The position numbers and the translations under genes are program-made. DNA of 6,973 nt from Pseudofrankia asymbiotica (lineage in GTDB: Bacteria > Actinomycetota > Actinomycetes > Frankiales > Frankiaceae): positions 148,360 through 155,332 of the forward strand of contig NZ_MOMC01000008.1 in assembly GCF_001983105.1 (NCBI RefSeq). The letters are read 5' to 3'. Position 1 is the stretch's first letter; each line of letters begins with the position of its first letter. Under the pieces are notes generated by a model. That model searched no databases and had not been told where the DNA came from. It was given only the letters and a program-made list of their open reading frames with translations. This document shows, piece by piece, positions 1-6,933 of the stretch.

Positions 1-91
1 GGTTGAGCCCCGGCTGATCACGCACCCGACCGCATGTCGCCCAGGGTGACCGTAGCCAGACCGCCTGCGGGGAGGCGGCCGCGCAGCGGCA

Positions 92-97
92 TAGTGT
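92..97 (+). promoter_or_regulatory. Possible -10 hexamer (TAGTGT) for leaderless methyltransferase start
   Basis: TAGTGT fits the actinobacterial TANNNT -10 pattern and ends five bases before the in-frame GTG at 103. No Shine-Dalgarno sequence is close to any candidate start of this gene. It is the weakest of the four leaderless-like arrangements in the window. Confidence 0.25.
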
Positions 98-102
98 CGG
101 CT

Positions 103-792
103 GTGCTCGACTGGTCTCACAACGCCTATTACCAGCGGCTGCTGCTGCGCCACCTGCCGCGGCCCTGCCAGCGGGTGCTCGATGTCGGCTGTGGCGCCGG
201 AGAGTTCGCGGCCCGGCTCGCCCAGCACAGCGAGCAGGTCGACGCCGTCGACCGCTCCGCGCGGATGATCGAGGAGGCGAGGCGCCACACCCCCGGCAAC
301 GTCCACTGCGTTCTCGCGGATGTGCTGGCCGACCCGCTGCCGGGCAAGGACTACGACGCGATTCTCTCTATCACCGCCCTGCACCACATGCCGCTGCCGG
401 ACGCGCTTCCGGTGCTCGCGGCCGCCCTGCGGCCCGGCGGGATTCTCGCCGCCGTCGTCCTGCCCCGCATGGACCTGCGCCACGAATGGCACGTCGAATT
501 CGTCGCGGCCGTCGCGCACCACCTGCTCGGCGCCGCGTTCCTCGTGAATGGCCTGCTACGGGGCAGCAGGCCATTCGTGAAGGAGCACCACACGCGTACG
601 GGCATGCCCGTGGTCATGAACCCGCCGCTGACGACGCGCGAGGCTGCGCGCGAGGCCGCCGCCGTACTGCCCGGCGTACGAGTGCGGCGGCTCCTGTTCT
701 GGCGTTACCTCCTGATCTGGGAGAAACCGATCGTCCACGACGTCCGCCCCGCCCCGTCGCGGCCGTCGCCGACCTCGTCGCCGACCGACTGA
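103..792 (+). CDS. Class I SAM-dependent methyltransferase
   Basis: Predicted cytosolic methyltransferase that uses S-adenosylmethionine; the methyl acceptor cannot be told. The frame is open from an ATG at 34, and residue numbers here count from that ATG. The SAM-binding motif I, VLDVGCGAG, is at residues 48-56. An acidic residue in VDAVDRS (D73) should bind the SAM ribose. A DxxxxxxxLHHM segment (108-119) and LRPGG (132-136) complete the Methyltransf_11/25 pattern. The first 20 residues after the ATG at 34 are Arg/Pro-rich and no ribosome binding site precedes them. GTG codons at 94 and 103 are in frame, and a TAGTGT hexamer at 92-97 would suit a leaderless start at 103, giving about 229 residues that begin near the conserved-looking LDWSHNAYY. 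The start is therefore uncertain (34, 94 or 103), while the stop at 790-792 is firm. The last 20 residues are a Pro/Ser-rich tail beyond the fold. Confidence 0.85.
   Translation: MLDWSHNAYYQRLLLRHLPRPCQRVLDVGCGAGEFAARLAQHSEQVDAVDRSARMIEEARRHTPGNVHCVLADVLADPLPGKDYDAILSITALHHMPLPDALPVLAAALRPGGILAAVVLPRMDLRHEWHVEFVAAVAHHLLGAAFLVNGLLRGSRPFVKEHHTRTGMPVVMNPPLTTREAAREAAAVLPGVRVRRLLFWRYLLIWEKPIVHDVRPAPSRPSPTSSPTD
543..579 (+). repeat. Inverted repeat inside the first methyltransferase gene
   Basis: A perfect 12-bp inverted repeat (546-557 with 565-576, GAATGGCCTGCT and its complement) flanks a 7-base loop. Two G-U pairs and one C-G pair extend it to 543/579. It lies wholly within codons for the segment FLVNGLLRGSRPFVK. 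It has no U-tract and is not at a gene end, so a terminator role is not supported. It may be chance in GC-rich coding sequence, or an mRNA structure. Confidence 0.5.
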
Positions 793-873
793 TGTCACCG
801 ACGATGCTTCCGTGGAGGCGTCGGTCAGGCCTGTCAAGGCGGAAGTCCACCGGTGCGGCTCTTCCGGATGGGC

Positions 874-879
874 TACGGT
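874..879 (+). promoter_or_regulatory. Likely -10 hexamer (TACGGT) for the 887 gene
   Basis: TACGGT matches TANNNT and is followed by seven bases and then GTG at 887. This is the spacing expected if transcription starts at the start codon. There is no ribosome binding site in front of 887, which supports leaderless translation. No clear -35 hexamer is seen. Confidence 0.4.
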
Positions 880-886
880 CGAGATC

Positions 887-1645
887 GTGACTTCTCTGGA
901 TCCGGAGGCCGCGCGGGCGGCGCTGCTGACGGAGACCGATCTGCTGGCCGATCTCTATCGCAGCTCCGATCCCACCACGCCCGTCCCGACCTGCCCGGGC
1001 TGGACCCTGGCCCATCTGGTCGCCCACGTCGGCGGCGCGCATCGCTGGACCGCGACGATGGTGACGCGCCGCAGCACCGAGAACGTCGACTTCGCCGAGG
1101 TCCCGGACGTGCGGCGGCCACGCGATCAGCAGGCCGCGGTCGAGTGGTTGCGCGACAGCGCCCGGCAGATCATCGCCGCGGTCGGCGCGACCGGTTCCGA
1201 GGTACCGGTGTGGACCCCGTTCGGAGCGCCGCGACCGGCGGAATGGTGGATCCGGCGCCGGCTGCACGAGGCCACCGGGCACCGCGCCGACGCGCTGCTG
1301 GCGCTCGGCCGCGAGGTGGTCATGGCACCCGCGATCGCCGCCGACGGCCTGTCCGAACTGCTGGACCTGATCGCGACCGGATCGCCATGGTTCGCGACAC
1401 CGCTGGAGGACGGCAACACCCTGGCATTGGCCTCGACTGACAGCGCCGCGATCTGGTCCGTCGCCCGCAGCGGCGACACGGTCGCGTGGACCGGGGTACC
1501 CACGGAGGCCACGGTGACCGTCTCCGGTGCCGCGGTCGATCTGTATCTGCTGGCGCTACGCCGGATATCCGCCGCCGACGCCCGGCTGACGATCTCCGGC
1601 GATCCGAAGGTACTCGGCACCTGGCTGGACCGCACCGCCTTCTGA
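887..1645 (+). CDS. Maleylpyruvate isomerase family mycothiol-dependent enzyme
   Basis: A 252-residue cytosolic protein of the DinB/MDMPI superfamily, whose members use the actinobacterial thiol mycothiol in isomerase or S-transferase reactions. The true substrate is unknown, and the family name does not prove maleylpyruvate isomerisation. The N-terminal four-helix domain shows the typical PGWTLAHLVAHVGGAHRW segment (37-54) and RRRLHEATGHRAD (123-135). H47, E128 and H132 sit as the metal-binding His/Glu/His set of the family. The C-terminal part (about 165-252) ends in a short alpha/beta segment like the MDMPI C-terminal domain (LYLLALRRISA, then ISGDPKVLGTWL). The frame is open upstream to a GTG at 812, but the extra 25 residues look non-coding and family proteins begin near the LLTETDLLADLY helix, so 887 was chosen. 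It lies 94 bases after the upstream methyltransferase. Confidence 0.88.
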   Translation: MTSLDPEAARAALLTETDLLADLYRSSDPTTPVPTCPGWTLAHLVAHVGGAHRWTATMVTRRSTENVDFAEVPDVRRPRDQQAAVEWLRDSARQIIAAVGATGSEVPVWTPFGAPRPAEWWIRRRLHEATGHRADALLALGREVVMAPAIAADGLSELLDLIATGSPWFATPLEDGNTLALASTDSAAIWSVARSGDTVAWTGVPTEATVTVSGAAVDLYLLALRRISAADARLTISGDPKVLGTWLDRTAF

Positions 1646-1667
1646 CACCGAGCCGCGGCAAGACCGA

Positions 1668-1683
1668 GCCAGGACGGCCTGGC
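1668..1683 (+). terminator. Weak hairpin after the mycothiol enzyme gene
   Basis: A 6-bp perfect stem (GCCAGG/CCTGGC) with an ACGG tetraloop lies 22 bases after the stop codon at 1645. It has no T-run. It might help transcription end, but a stem this short is common by chance in GC-rich DNA. Confidence 0.2.
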
Positions 1684-1869
1684 CGCCCGCCGGTGCCCCG
1701 CGAGGTCCAAGAGCGCCCGCCCGCGTACCTGCCGCCGCGGTGCCGCCCACACCGGACACGTCCTGGAAAACGTGTGCTGGGAGCAGGAACCGCGGGGCAC
1801 AACGAGTTCGACGTCCTCACCCCGCGCTGACGTGGAGCCTCCTCATCCGCCACCACATGCACCTCATGC

Positions 1870-1875
1870 CATGAT
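1870..1875 (+). promoter_or_regulatory. Likely -10 hexamer (CATGAT) for the 1882 gene
   Basis: CATGAT is one mismatch from TANNNT (close to TATGAT) and ends six bases before the GTG at 1882. The purine run CAGGA at 1876-1880 is only one base from the GTG, too close for a ribosome binding site. A leaderless transcript starting at the GTG is therefore the simplest reading. Confidence 0.35.
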
Positions 1876-1881
1876 CAGGAT

Positions 1882-2643
1882 GTGGCGGACCGATTCGACG
1901 ACCTGGTTGCCGAGGCCGAGACGGCGCCGGTGGACGGCTGGGACTTCTCCTGGCTGGACGGTCGGGCCAGCGAGCAGCGTCCGTCCTGGGGCTACGCGCG
2001 GGCGATGGGCGAGCGGATGGCCCACGCCACGGCCGGGTTGGACATCCAGACCGGCGGCGGGGAGGTTCTCGCCGGCGCGCCCCGGTTGGCGGTAAGGACC
2101 GTGGTGACAGAGTCCTGGCCGCCGAACCTCGCGCGAGCCGCCGCGCTGCTGCGGCCCCGCGGGGTCGCGGTCGTGGCCGCGGACGACAGCAGGGTGCTGC
2201 CTTTCGCCGACGACACGTTCGATCTCGTCGTCAGCCGCCATCCCGTGGCCACCTGCTGGGACGAGATCGGCCGGGTGCTGACACCGGGAGACACCTACTT
2301 CTCCCAGCAGGTCGGCCCGGCGAGCGTCTTCGAACTGGTCGAGTTCTTCCTCGGGCCCCAGCCCGCCGAGACGCGCCGCCGACGCCATCCCGACCACGCC
2401 AGGGCAGCCGCCGAAGCCGCCGGGCCGCGGGTCGTCGATCTGCGGATGGAGACCCTGGACACCGAGTTCCGCGACATCGGCGCGATGATCTACTTCCTCC
2501 GGAAGGTGATCTGGATCGTGCCTGGCTTCACCGTCGCCGGCCACCGTCCGCGGCTGGAGGCCCTGCACGACCGCATCCGCGCCGACGGGCCCTTCAGGGC
2601 ACACACCACACGGTTCCTCATCGAGGCGCGCAAGCCCGCCTGA
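1882..2643 (+). CDS. Methyltransferase-domain protein (UbiE/Methyltransf_11-like)
   Basis: A 253-residue cytosolic SAM-dependent methyltransferase of unknown substrate. It has an N-terminal helical lead with WDFSWLDGRASEQRPSWGY (20-38). Motif I appears as LDIQTGGGEVL (53-63), where related proteins usually read D-x-G-T-G-G-G-E, so a Gln (Q56) replaces the first Gly. TESWPPN (76-82) carries the acidic SAM-ribose residue. LPFADDTFDLVVSRHPV (106 onward) and the EIGRVLTPGDTYFSQQVGP segment are the later motifs. The C-terminal part includes a helix YFLRKVIWIVPGF and ends FLIEARKPA, both of which I recall from actinobacterial members of this group. It is not similar to the first methyltransferase beyond the fold. 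The GTG at 1882 was chosen because protein similarity starts there and a -10-like hexamer lies just upstream. Transcription converges on the monooxygenase gene. Confidence 0.87.
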   Translation: MADRFDDLVAEAETAPVDGWDFSWLDGRASEQRPSWGYARAMGERMAHATAGLDIQTGGGEVLAGAPRLAVRTVVTESWPPNLARAAALLRPRGVAVVAADDSRVLPFADDTFDLVVSRHPVATCWDEIGRVLTPGDTYFSQQVGPASVFELVEFFLGPQPAETRRRRHPDHARAAAEAAGPRVVDLRMETLDTEFRDIGAMIYFLRKVIWIVPGFTVAGHRPRLEALHDRIRADGPFRAHTTRFLIEARKPA

Positions 2644-2725
2644 CCTGTGGACGCGGATTCTCCAGCCCGGCTCCTCTACCGCGGCGGACGTGTCCAGGCG
2701 CGGACGCGTGGCGGGTGTGGACCAG

Positions 2726-2778
2726 CATCCACCGCCCGCTGGCATGGCCATCTCCGCCATGCCAGCGGGCGGTGGATG
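2726..2778. terminator. Strong hairpin terminator, 23-bp perfect stem
   Basis: The arms 2726-2748 and 2756-2778 are perfectly complementary over 23 bases and flank the 7-base loop CATCTCC. The stem is very GC-rich (core CCACCGCCCGCTGGCATGGC). It starts 82 bases after the stop of the second methyltransferase and lies between convergent genes, so it most likely ends transcription from the left and could act in both directions. There is no T-tract, which is usual for actinobacterial terminators. Confidence 0.75.
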
Positions 2779-2831
2779 TCCGACGAGAACGCCGACCACT
2801 CCCGGCTCCTGGCTGACAGTGCCGCGGATCG

Positions 2832-2868
2832 GCTCGCCATCCCGCCGCGTACAGGCGGGATGGCGAGC
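2832..2868 (-). terminator. Hairpin terminator of the monooxygenase gene, 15-bp perfect stem
   Basis: GCTCGCCATCCCGCC (2832-2846) pairs perfectly with 2854-2868 around a 7-base loop. It begins 12 bases beyond the monooxygenase stop codon (2883-2881, minus strand), the normal place for an intrinsic terminator. It lacks a U-tract. Its sequence differs from the neighbouring 23-bp hairpin, so the two are not copies of one repeat. Confidence 0.75.
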
Positions 2869-2880
2869 GCTCAGGCGAAA

Positions 2881-4530
<1,650 letters not shown>

Positions 4531-4571
4531 TCATGGGTCTCACCTCCCCGGGCGGTGTCACGGTCCACCGC

Positions 4572-4601
4572 AAGCTACAAGCCGAGCCTCGTCCCGTCCA
4601 A
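4572..4601 (-). promoter_or_regulatory. Candidate promoter for the monooxygenase
   Basis: On the minus strand TTGGAC (4601-4596) and TAGCTT (4577-4572) are 18 bases apart, a plausible -35/-10 pair. This would give a leader of about 140 bases that contains the dyad at 4441-4466. Both hexamers are imperfect, so this is only a candidate. Confidence 0.25.
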
Positions 4602-4645
4602 CCCATTCCCAGCCACATGATCACGACCTCACGCGGGCCCGTTCT

Positions 4646-4683
4646 GGGGTGGGTAGTCGAGGTACGGAAAGTGCCACTGAAAT
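4646..4683 (+). repeat. Candidate Tn3-type terminal inverted repeat
   Basis: The 38 bases begin GGGG, contain ACGGAAA in the middle and end CACTGAAA. This resembles the general Tn3/Tn21 end pattern (GGGG at the tip, a central ACGGAAA, a purine-rich inner end), although the central block is two bases further in than in Tn21. No matching inverted copy is seen within the window, so the call rests on resemblance alone. Confidence 0.3.
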
Positions 4684-4830
4684 TGATCTTGCCGCCGTGG
4701 GGCGACGTCGTCGGCGCTTCGAACCGGCGGGGAACGGCGCCCGCCCGCGGGGGGGTCGCCGTAGTACTCGCGAAATATCGGGCGTATATGGCTCAGTAGG
4801 CTCCTGGCCTGGGGATCTTCAAGCTCTAGC

Positions 4831-4836
4831 GGGAGG
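4831..4836 (+). promoter_or_regulatory. Ribosome binding site of the transposase fragment
   Basis: GGGAGG lies five bases before the GTG at 4842 and is the best Shine-Dalgarno sequence in the window. It fixes the transposase start. Confidence 0.65.
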
Positions 4837-4841
4837 TACTT

Positions 4842-5552
4842 GTGGCCGTCGAGGTGGTCACGGACGAGGTGTTGGAGGGGCTCCGGGGGTTCCCGGAGAT
4901 CGGCCGGGAGGAGCTGTTCCGGTTCTTCACGTTGACCTCATCTGACCTGGCGTTCATCGATCCGGGCCGGGGGCGAGGGCCAACGGACCGGCTGGGGCTT
5001 GCGGTCACCCTGTGCACCTTGCCGTGGCTGGGGTTCGTGCCGGACGACGTGACGTCGGCACCGCGGGCGGCGGTGGTACGGCTGGCCGAGCAGTGCGGCG
5101 TCGACCCGGACGTGATCGGCTCATACGGACGACGGGCCAAAACACGCACGAATCATCTCCGGCTGGTGGCGCAGTACCTGGGCTGGCGGGTACCGGCGGC
5201 GCTGGACCTCAAGGATCTGGACGAGTTCCTGCTGGCGCGGGCGATGGAGCACGACTCGCCAACGTTGCTGTTTCGGCTGGCATGCGAGTACCTGATCTCG
5301 GCGAAGGTGATCCGGCCGGGGCCGGTGACGGTGGTGAAGCGCGTCGCGCATGCCCGCGAGGTCGCGCGGCAGGAGACGTCCGACCGGCTGGCGCACGAGT
5401 TCACCGACGAGCGCTGCGCTGGACTGGACGGGGGTCGAGGAGGACTCGTACCGCCGTTGGCGATAGCGATGATCAAGGGTTCTTGCGCCAGGGAGCTTCT
5501 GGGTCGGCAAGGGTGTCGAGGACGAGCTGGCACCAGGTCAGGGCTGCGTTGA
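4842..5552 (+). pseudogene. Truncated Tn3-family transposase (DUF4158 N-terminal part)
   Basis: Tn3 transposases (about 950-1000 residues, DDE catalytic domain in the C-terminal half) join the element's ends during replicative transposition. Only the N-terminal DNA-binding DUF4158 region is present. The typical segments are EELFRFFTLTSSDLAFIDP (25-43), RLGLAVTLCTLPWLGFVPDD, VIGSYGRRAKTRTNHLRLV, LARAMEHDSPTLLFRLACEY and ARQETSDRLAHEFTDERCAG. Family-like sequence stops at about residue 196 (nt 5430). The last 40 residues are low-quality read-through that crosses antisense into the 3' end of the Abi gene. The catalytic domain is missing, so the protein cannot transpose, though it could still bind terminal repeats. 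The GTG start has a strong ribosome binding site. In another frame a short peptide (ending EEDSYRRWR, stop at 5464-5466) follows the break and may be the tail of a lost gene. Confidence 0.82.
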
Positions 5553-6294
5553 CCGCGAGATGGGCGTGACGGGGACGCAGGCCGGCGCGGGTGGCGGCCG
5601 GGCCGTGGCCGGTGCCGTAGCCACGGTTACGGAGCTCGGCGACGCCGACCGCGACTCCGGAGACCGCGCCGAGGATCTTCTTCACCGCGTCGCTGCCGTC
5701 AGGTCCGGGAGCGGCAGCCGACGGGTGCAGGCCGAGGGCCTGTTGGGCCTGGCGGATGAGCGCGGGGACGTCGGCCTTCTCGTCGACGGGGAGACCGCGT
5801 TCGGTCAGGACGACCTTCGCGGTGCTCTCGATGAGTTCCTTCGCACTGCCGATCGCGAGCGCCGGGTCGTCGATGACCGCCCGGCTGATCCGGTCAAGGT
5901 GCTCGCGGATGGCGGAGGGGTCCTTCAGGTTCGCGAGCGAGTCGACGGTGAAACGGGGGCCCGCGGGGGCTATGTGGCCGGTGTCCTGGTCGACGAGGTA
6001 CCCGTCGCGGCGTAGGGAGTTGACGAACTGGTCGGTGTAGGGGGCTTCGAAGCCGTAGACCAGAGTCTCGAAGACCCGGAGTACGCGTAGGACCTGGTTC
6101 GGATCGGTCCAGGTGACGGATTCGAAGTACTCCTGGGTTCGGGTGCGCCGAACGCTGCTGTCCGTGTAGGAGCAGGTGGTGCTCGGGGCGAAGCCCTCGT
6201 CCTGGAACGCCCGGTCGATCTGGCCGTAGGTGCTGTCCGTCATGAGCTCGCGGAACAGGCGGCGGGTGGTTCGGCTGATCAGTTCGGTGGTCAC
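5473..6294 (-). CDS. Abortive infection family protein (Abi C-terminal, HEPN-like domain)
   Basis: A 273-residue protein. The C-terminal half (about 130-262) resembles the Abi_C domain of abortive-infection anti-phage proteins: a helix AIGSAKELIESTAKVVL (147-163), a variable linker rich in Ala/Pro/Gly (188-203), then VAELRNRGYGTGHG (218-231) and a final helix HLAVNAALTWCQLVLDTL (245-262). The R222-N223...H230 arrangement is like the RNase motif (Rx4-6H) of HEPN domains, one residue longer if counted from R222 and within range from R224. The N-terminal half (TRRLFRELM, FQDEGF, DSSVRRTRTQEYFESVTW, then VLRVFETLVYG) is likely a separate sensing or regulatory domain; I do not recognise its function. 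No signal peptide or membrane segment is seen. The GTG start at 6294 overlaps the resolvase stop (GTGA), implying translational coupling. An ATG at 6243 is an alternative start. Anti-phage function is inferred from family. Confidence 0.78.
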   Translation of the reverse strand: MTTELISRTTRRLFRELMTDSTYGQIDRAFQDEGFAPSTTCSYTDSSVRRTRTQEYFESVTWTDPNQVLRVLRVFETLVYGFEAPYTDQFVNSLRRDGYLVDQDTGHIAPAGPRFTVDSLANLKDPSAIREHLDRISRAVIDDPALAIGSAKELIESTAKVVLTERGLPVDEKADVPALIRQAQQALGLHPSAAAPGPDGSDAVKKILGAVSGVAVGVAELRNRGYGTGHGPAATRAGLRPRHAHLAVNAALTWCQLVLDTLADPEAPWRKNP

Positions 6295-6872
6295 GCTGGT
6301 GTCCTGGTCCGGGTGCTGGTCTTGTCGAGGTGGCCGTAGACGGTGGTGCGCGGGACGCCGAGCATGGCGGCGATCTGGGCGACGGTGTGTTGGCCGCCGT
6401 CGTAGAGCTGCTGGGCGAGTGCGGCCTGGTCGGCGGTGAGTCGCGGTCGGCGGCCGCCGGCGCGGCCGCGGGCGCGGGCGGCGGCGAGGCCGTCGTGGGT
6501 GTTGGCGACGATGAGCTCGCGCTGGTACTCGGCGAGCACCGAGAGCATGCCGAACATGGCGCGGCCTTCGGCGGTGGTGGTGTCGATGCCCTGTTCGACG
6601 ACGTGCAGGCCGACCTGGCGCTCGCGAAGTTCGGCGCCGAGGGTGACGAGGTGCAGCAGGGAGCGGCCGAGCCGGTCGAGGCGGGTGACCTTGAGTGTGT
6701 CGTCGGCGCGCAGCAGCTGCATGACGAGGTCGAACTTCGGCCGGGAGGCCTTCGCACCGCTGGCGATGTCGACATGGATGTCGCGTTCGACGACGCCGGC
6801 GCGCAGCAGCGCGTCGACCTGGTGGTCGGGGTTCTGGTCCGCGGTCGAGACCCGCGCGTAGCCGATCAACAC
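6291..6872 (-). CDS. tnpR: Serine recombinase, Tn3-type resolvase (TnpR-like)
   Basis: A 193-residue site-specific recombinase that would resolve Tn3 cointegrates at a res site. The N-terminal catalytic domain reads LIGYARVSTADQN with nucleophile S9. R7, R44, D66, R67 and R70 match the gamma-delta resolvase active-site set with an offset of one. The long E helix (EGRAMFGMLSVLAEYQRELI) follows, then a short arginine-rich linker (AARARGRAGGRRPRL) and a C-terminal helix-turn-helix (QIAAMLGVPRTTVYGHL). Length and order are those of a full-length TnpR, so it is probably active. The GTG start at 6872 gives the canonical M-x-I/x-GYARVS beginning. No ribosome binding site is present, but TACTGT lies seven bases upstream, suggesting a leaderless mRNA. 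A DNA invertase is an alternative, but the Tn3 context favours resolvase. Its last bases overlap the start of the Abi gene. Confidence 0.92.
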   Translation of the reverse strand: MLIGYARVSTADQNPDHQVDALLRAGVVERDIHVDIASGAKASRPKFDLVMQLLRADDTLKVTRLDRLGRSLLHLVTLGAELRERQVGLHVVEQGIDTTTAEGRAMFGMLSVLAEYQRELIVANTHDGLAAARARGRAGGRRPRLTADQAALAQQLYDGGQHTVAQIAAMLGVPRTTVYGHLDKTSTRTRTPA

Positions 6873-6875
6873 GGC

Positions 6876-6933
6876 GTCGACAGTAGCCGGTCGGGACGTT
6901 TGTCGACATTGAATTTCGACGCGGGTTGTCGAC
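6876..6933. promoter_or_regulatory. Putative res site with TGTCGAC subsites overlapping the tnpR promoter
   Basis: TGTCGAC occurs at 6876-6882 (minus), 6901-6907 (plus) and 6927-6933 (plus), with TTCGAC at 6915-6920. GTCGA at 6902-6906 and TCGAC at 6916-6920 form an inverted pair around CATTGAATT, a dyad with an AT-rich centre as expected of a resolvase-binding subsite. The position, directly upstream of the resolvase gene, is typical for res. The candidate promoter lies inside it, so resolvase binding would repress its own gene and the coupled Abi gene. Subsite boundaries and the crossover point are not certain. Confidence 0.5.
6880..6885 (-). promoter_or_regulatory. Likely -10 hexamer (TACTGT) of the resolvase-Abi unit
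   Basis: On the minus strand TACTGT is followed by seven bases and the GTG at 6872, as in leaderless actinobacterial genes. A weak -35-like TGTCGA (6908-6903) lies 17 bases upstream. Both hexamers overlap TGTCGAC motifs. Confidence 0.4.

Larger units (their letters stand above)
1646..1881. other. Intergenic region without a supported gene
   Basis: This 236-base gap separates the mycothiol enzyme from the second methyltransferase. One plus-strand frame is open through most of it (to TGA at 1828-1830), but it is an extension of an antisense-type shadow frame and resembles no family. Apart from the small hairpin at 1668-1683 and the -10-like hexamer at 1870-1875, nothing is recognised. Confidence 0.5.

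Noticed and set aside
812..886. Longer N-terminus for the mycothiol enzyme from a GTG at 812
   Set aside because: The extra 25 residues are unlike the family N-terminus, and the -10-like hexamer sits inside this extension.
792..890. A 32-codon ORF that starts at a TGATG overlap with the first methyltransferase stop and ends at a GTGA overlap with the GTG at 887, as a translational coupler would
   Set aside because: It has no ribosome binding site and its Arg/Ser-rich product resembles no protein. A leaderless promoter for 887 explains the start better. The overlaps are likely chance.
1853..1885. CCACAT...ATGTGG dyad around the start of the second methyltransferase
   Set aside because: The six-base arms with a 21-base gap are expected by chance and fit no known operator.
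4751..5445. Similarity between GGGGGTCG at 4751 and at 5431 as possible paired transposon ends
   Set aside because: Only about eight bases match and then the sequences diverge; they are direct, not inverted, copies. This is too short to call in such GC-rich sequence.
6295..6909. In-frame upstream extension of the Abi gene through the resolvase region
   Set aside because: The translated extension is Arg/Pro/His-rich and overlaps the resolvase coding sequence fully in another frame. The GTG at 6294 with its GTGA overlap is a better start.
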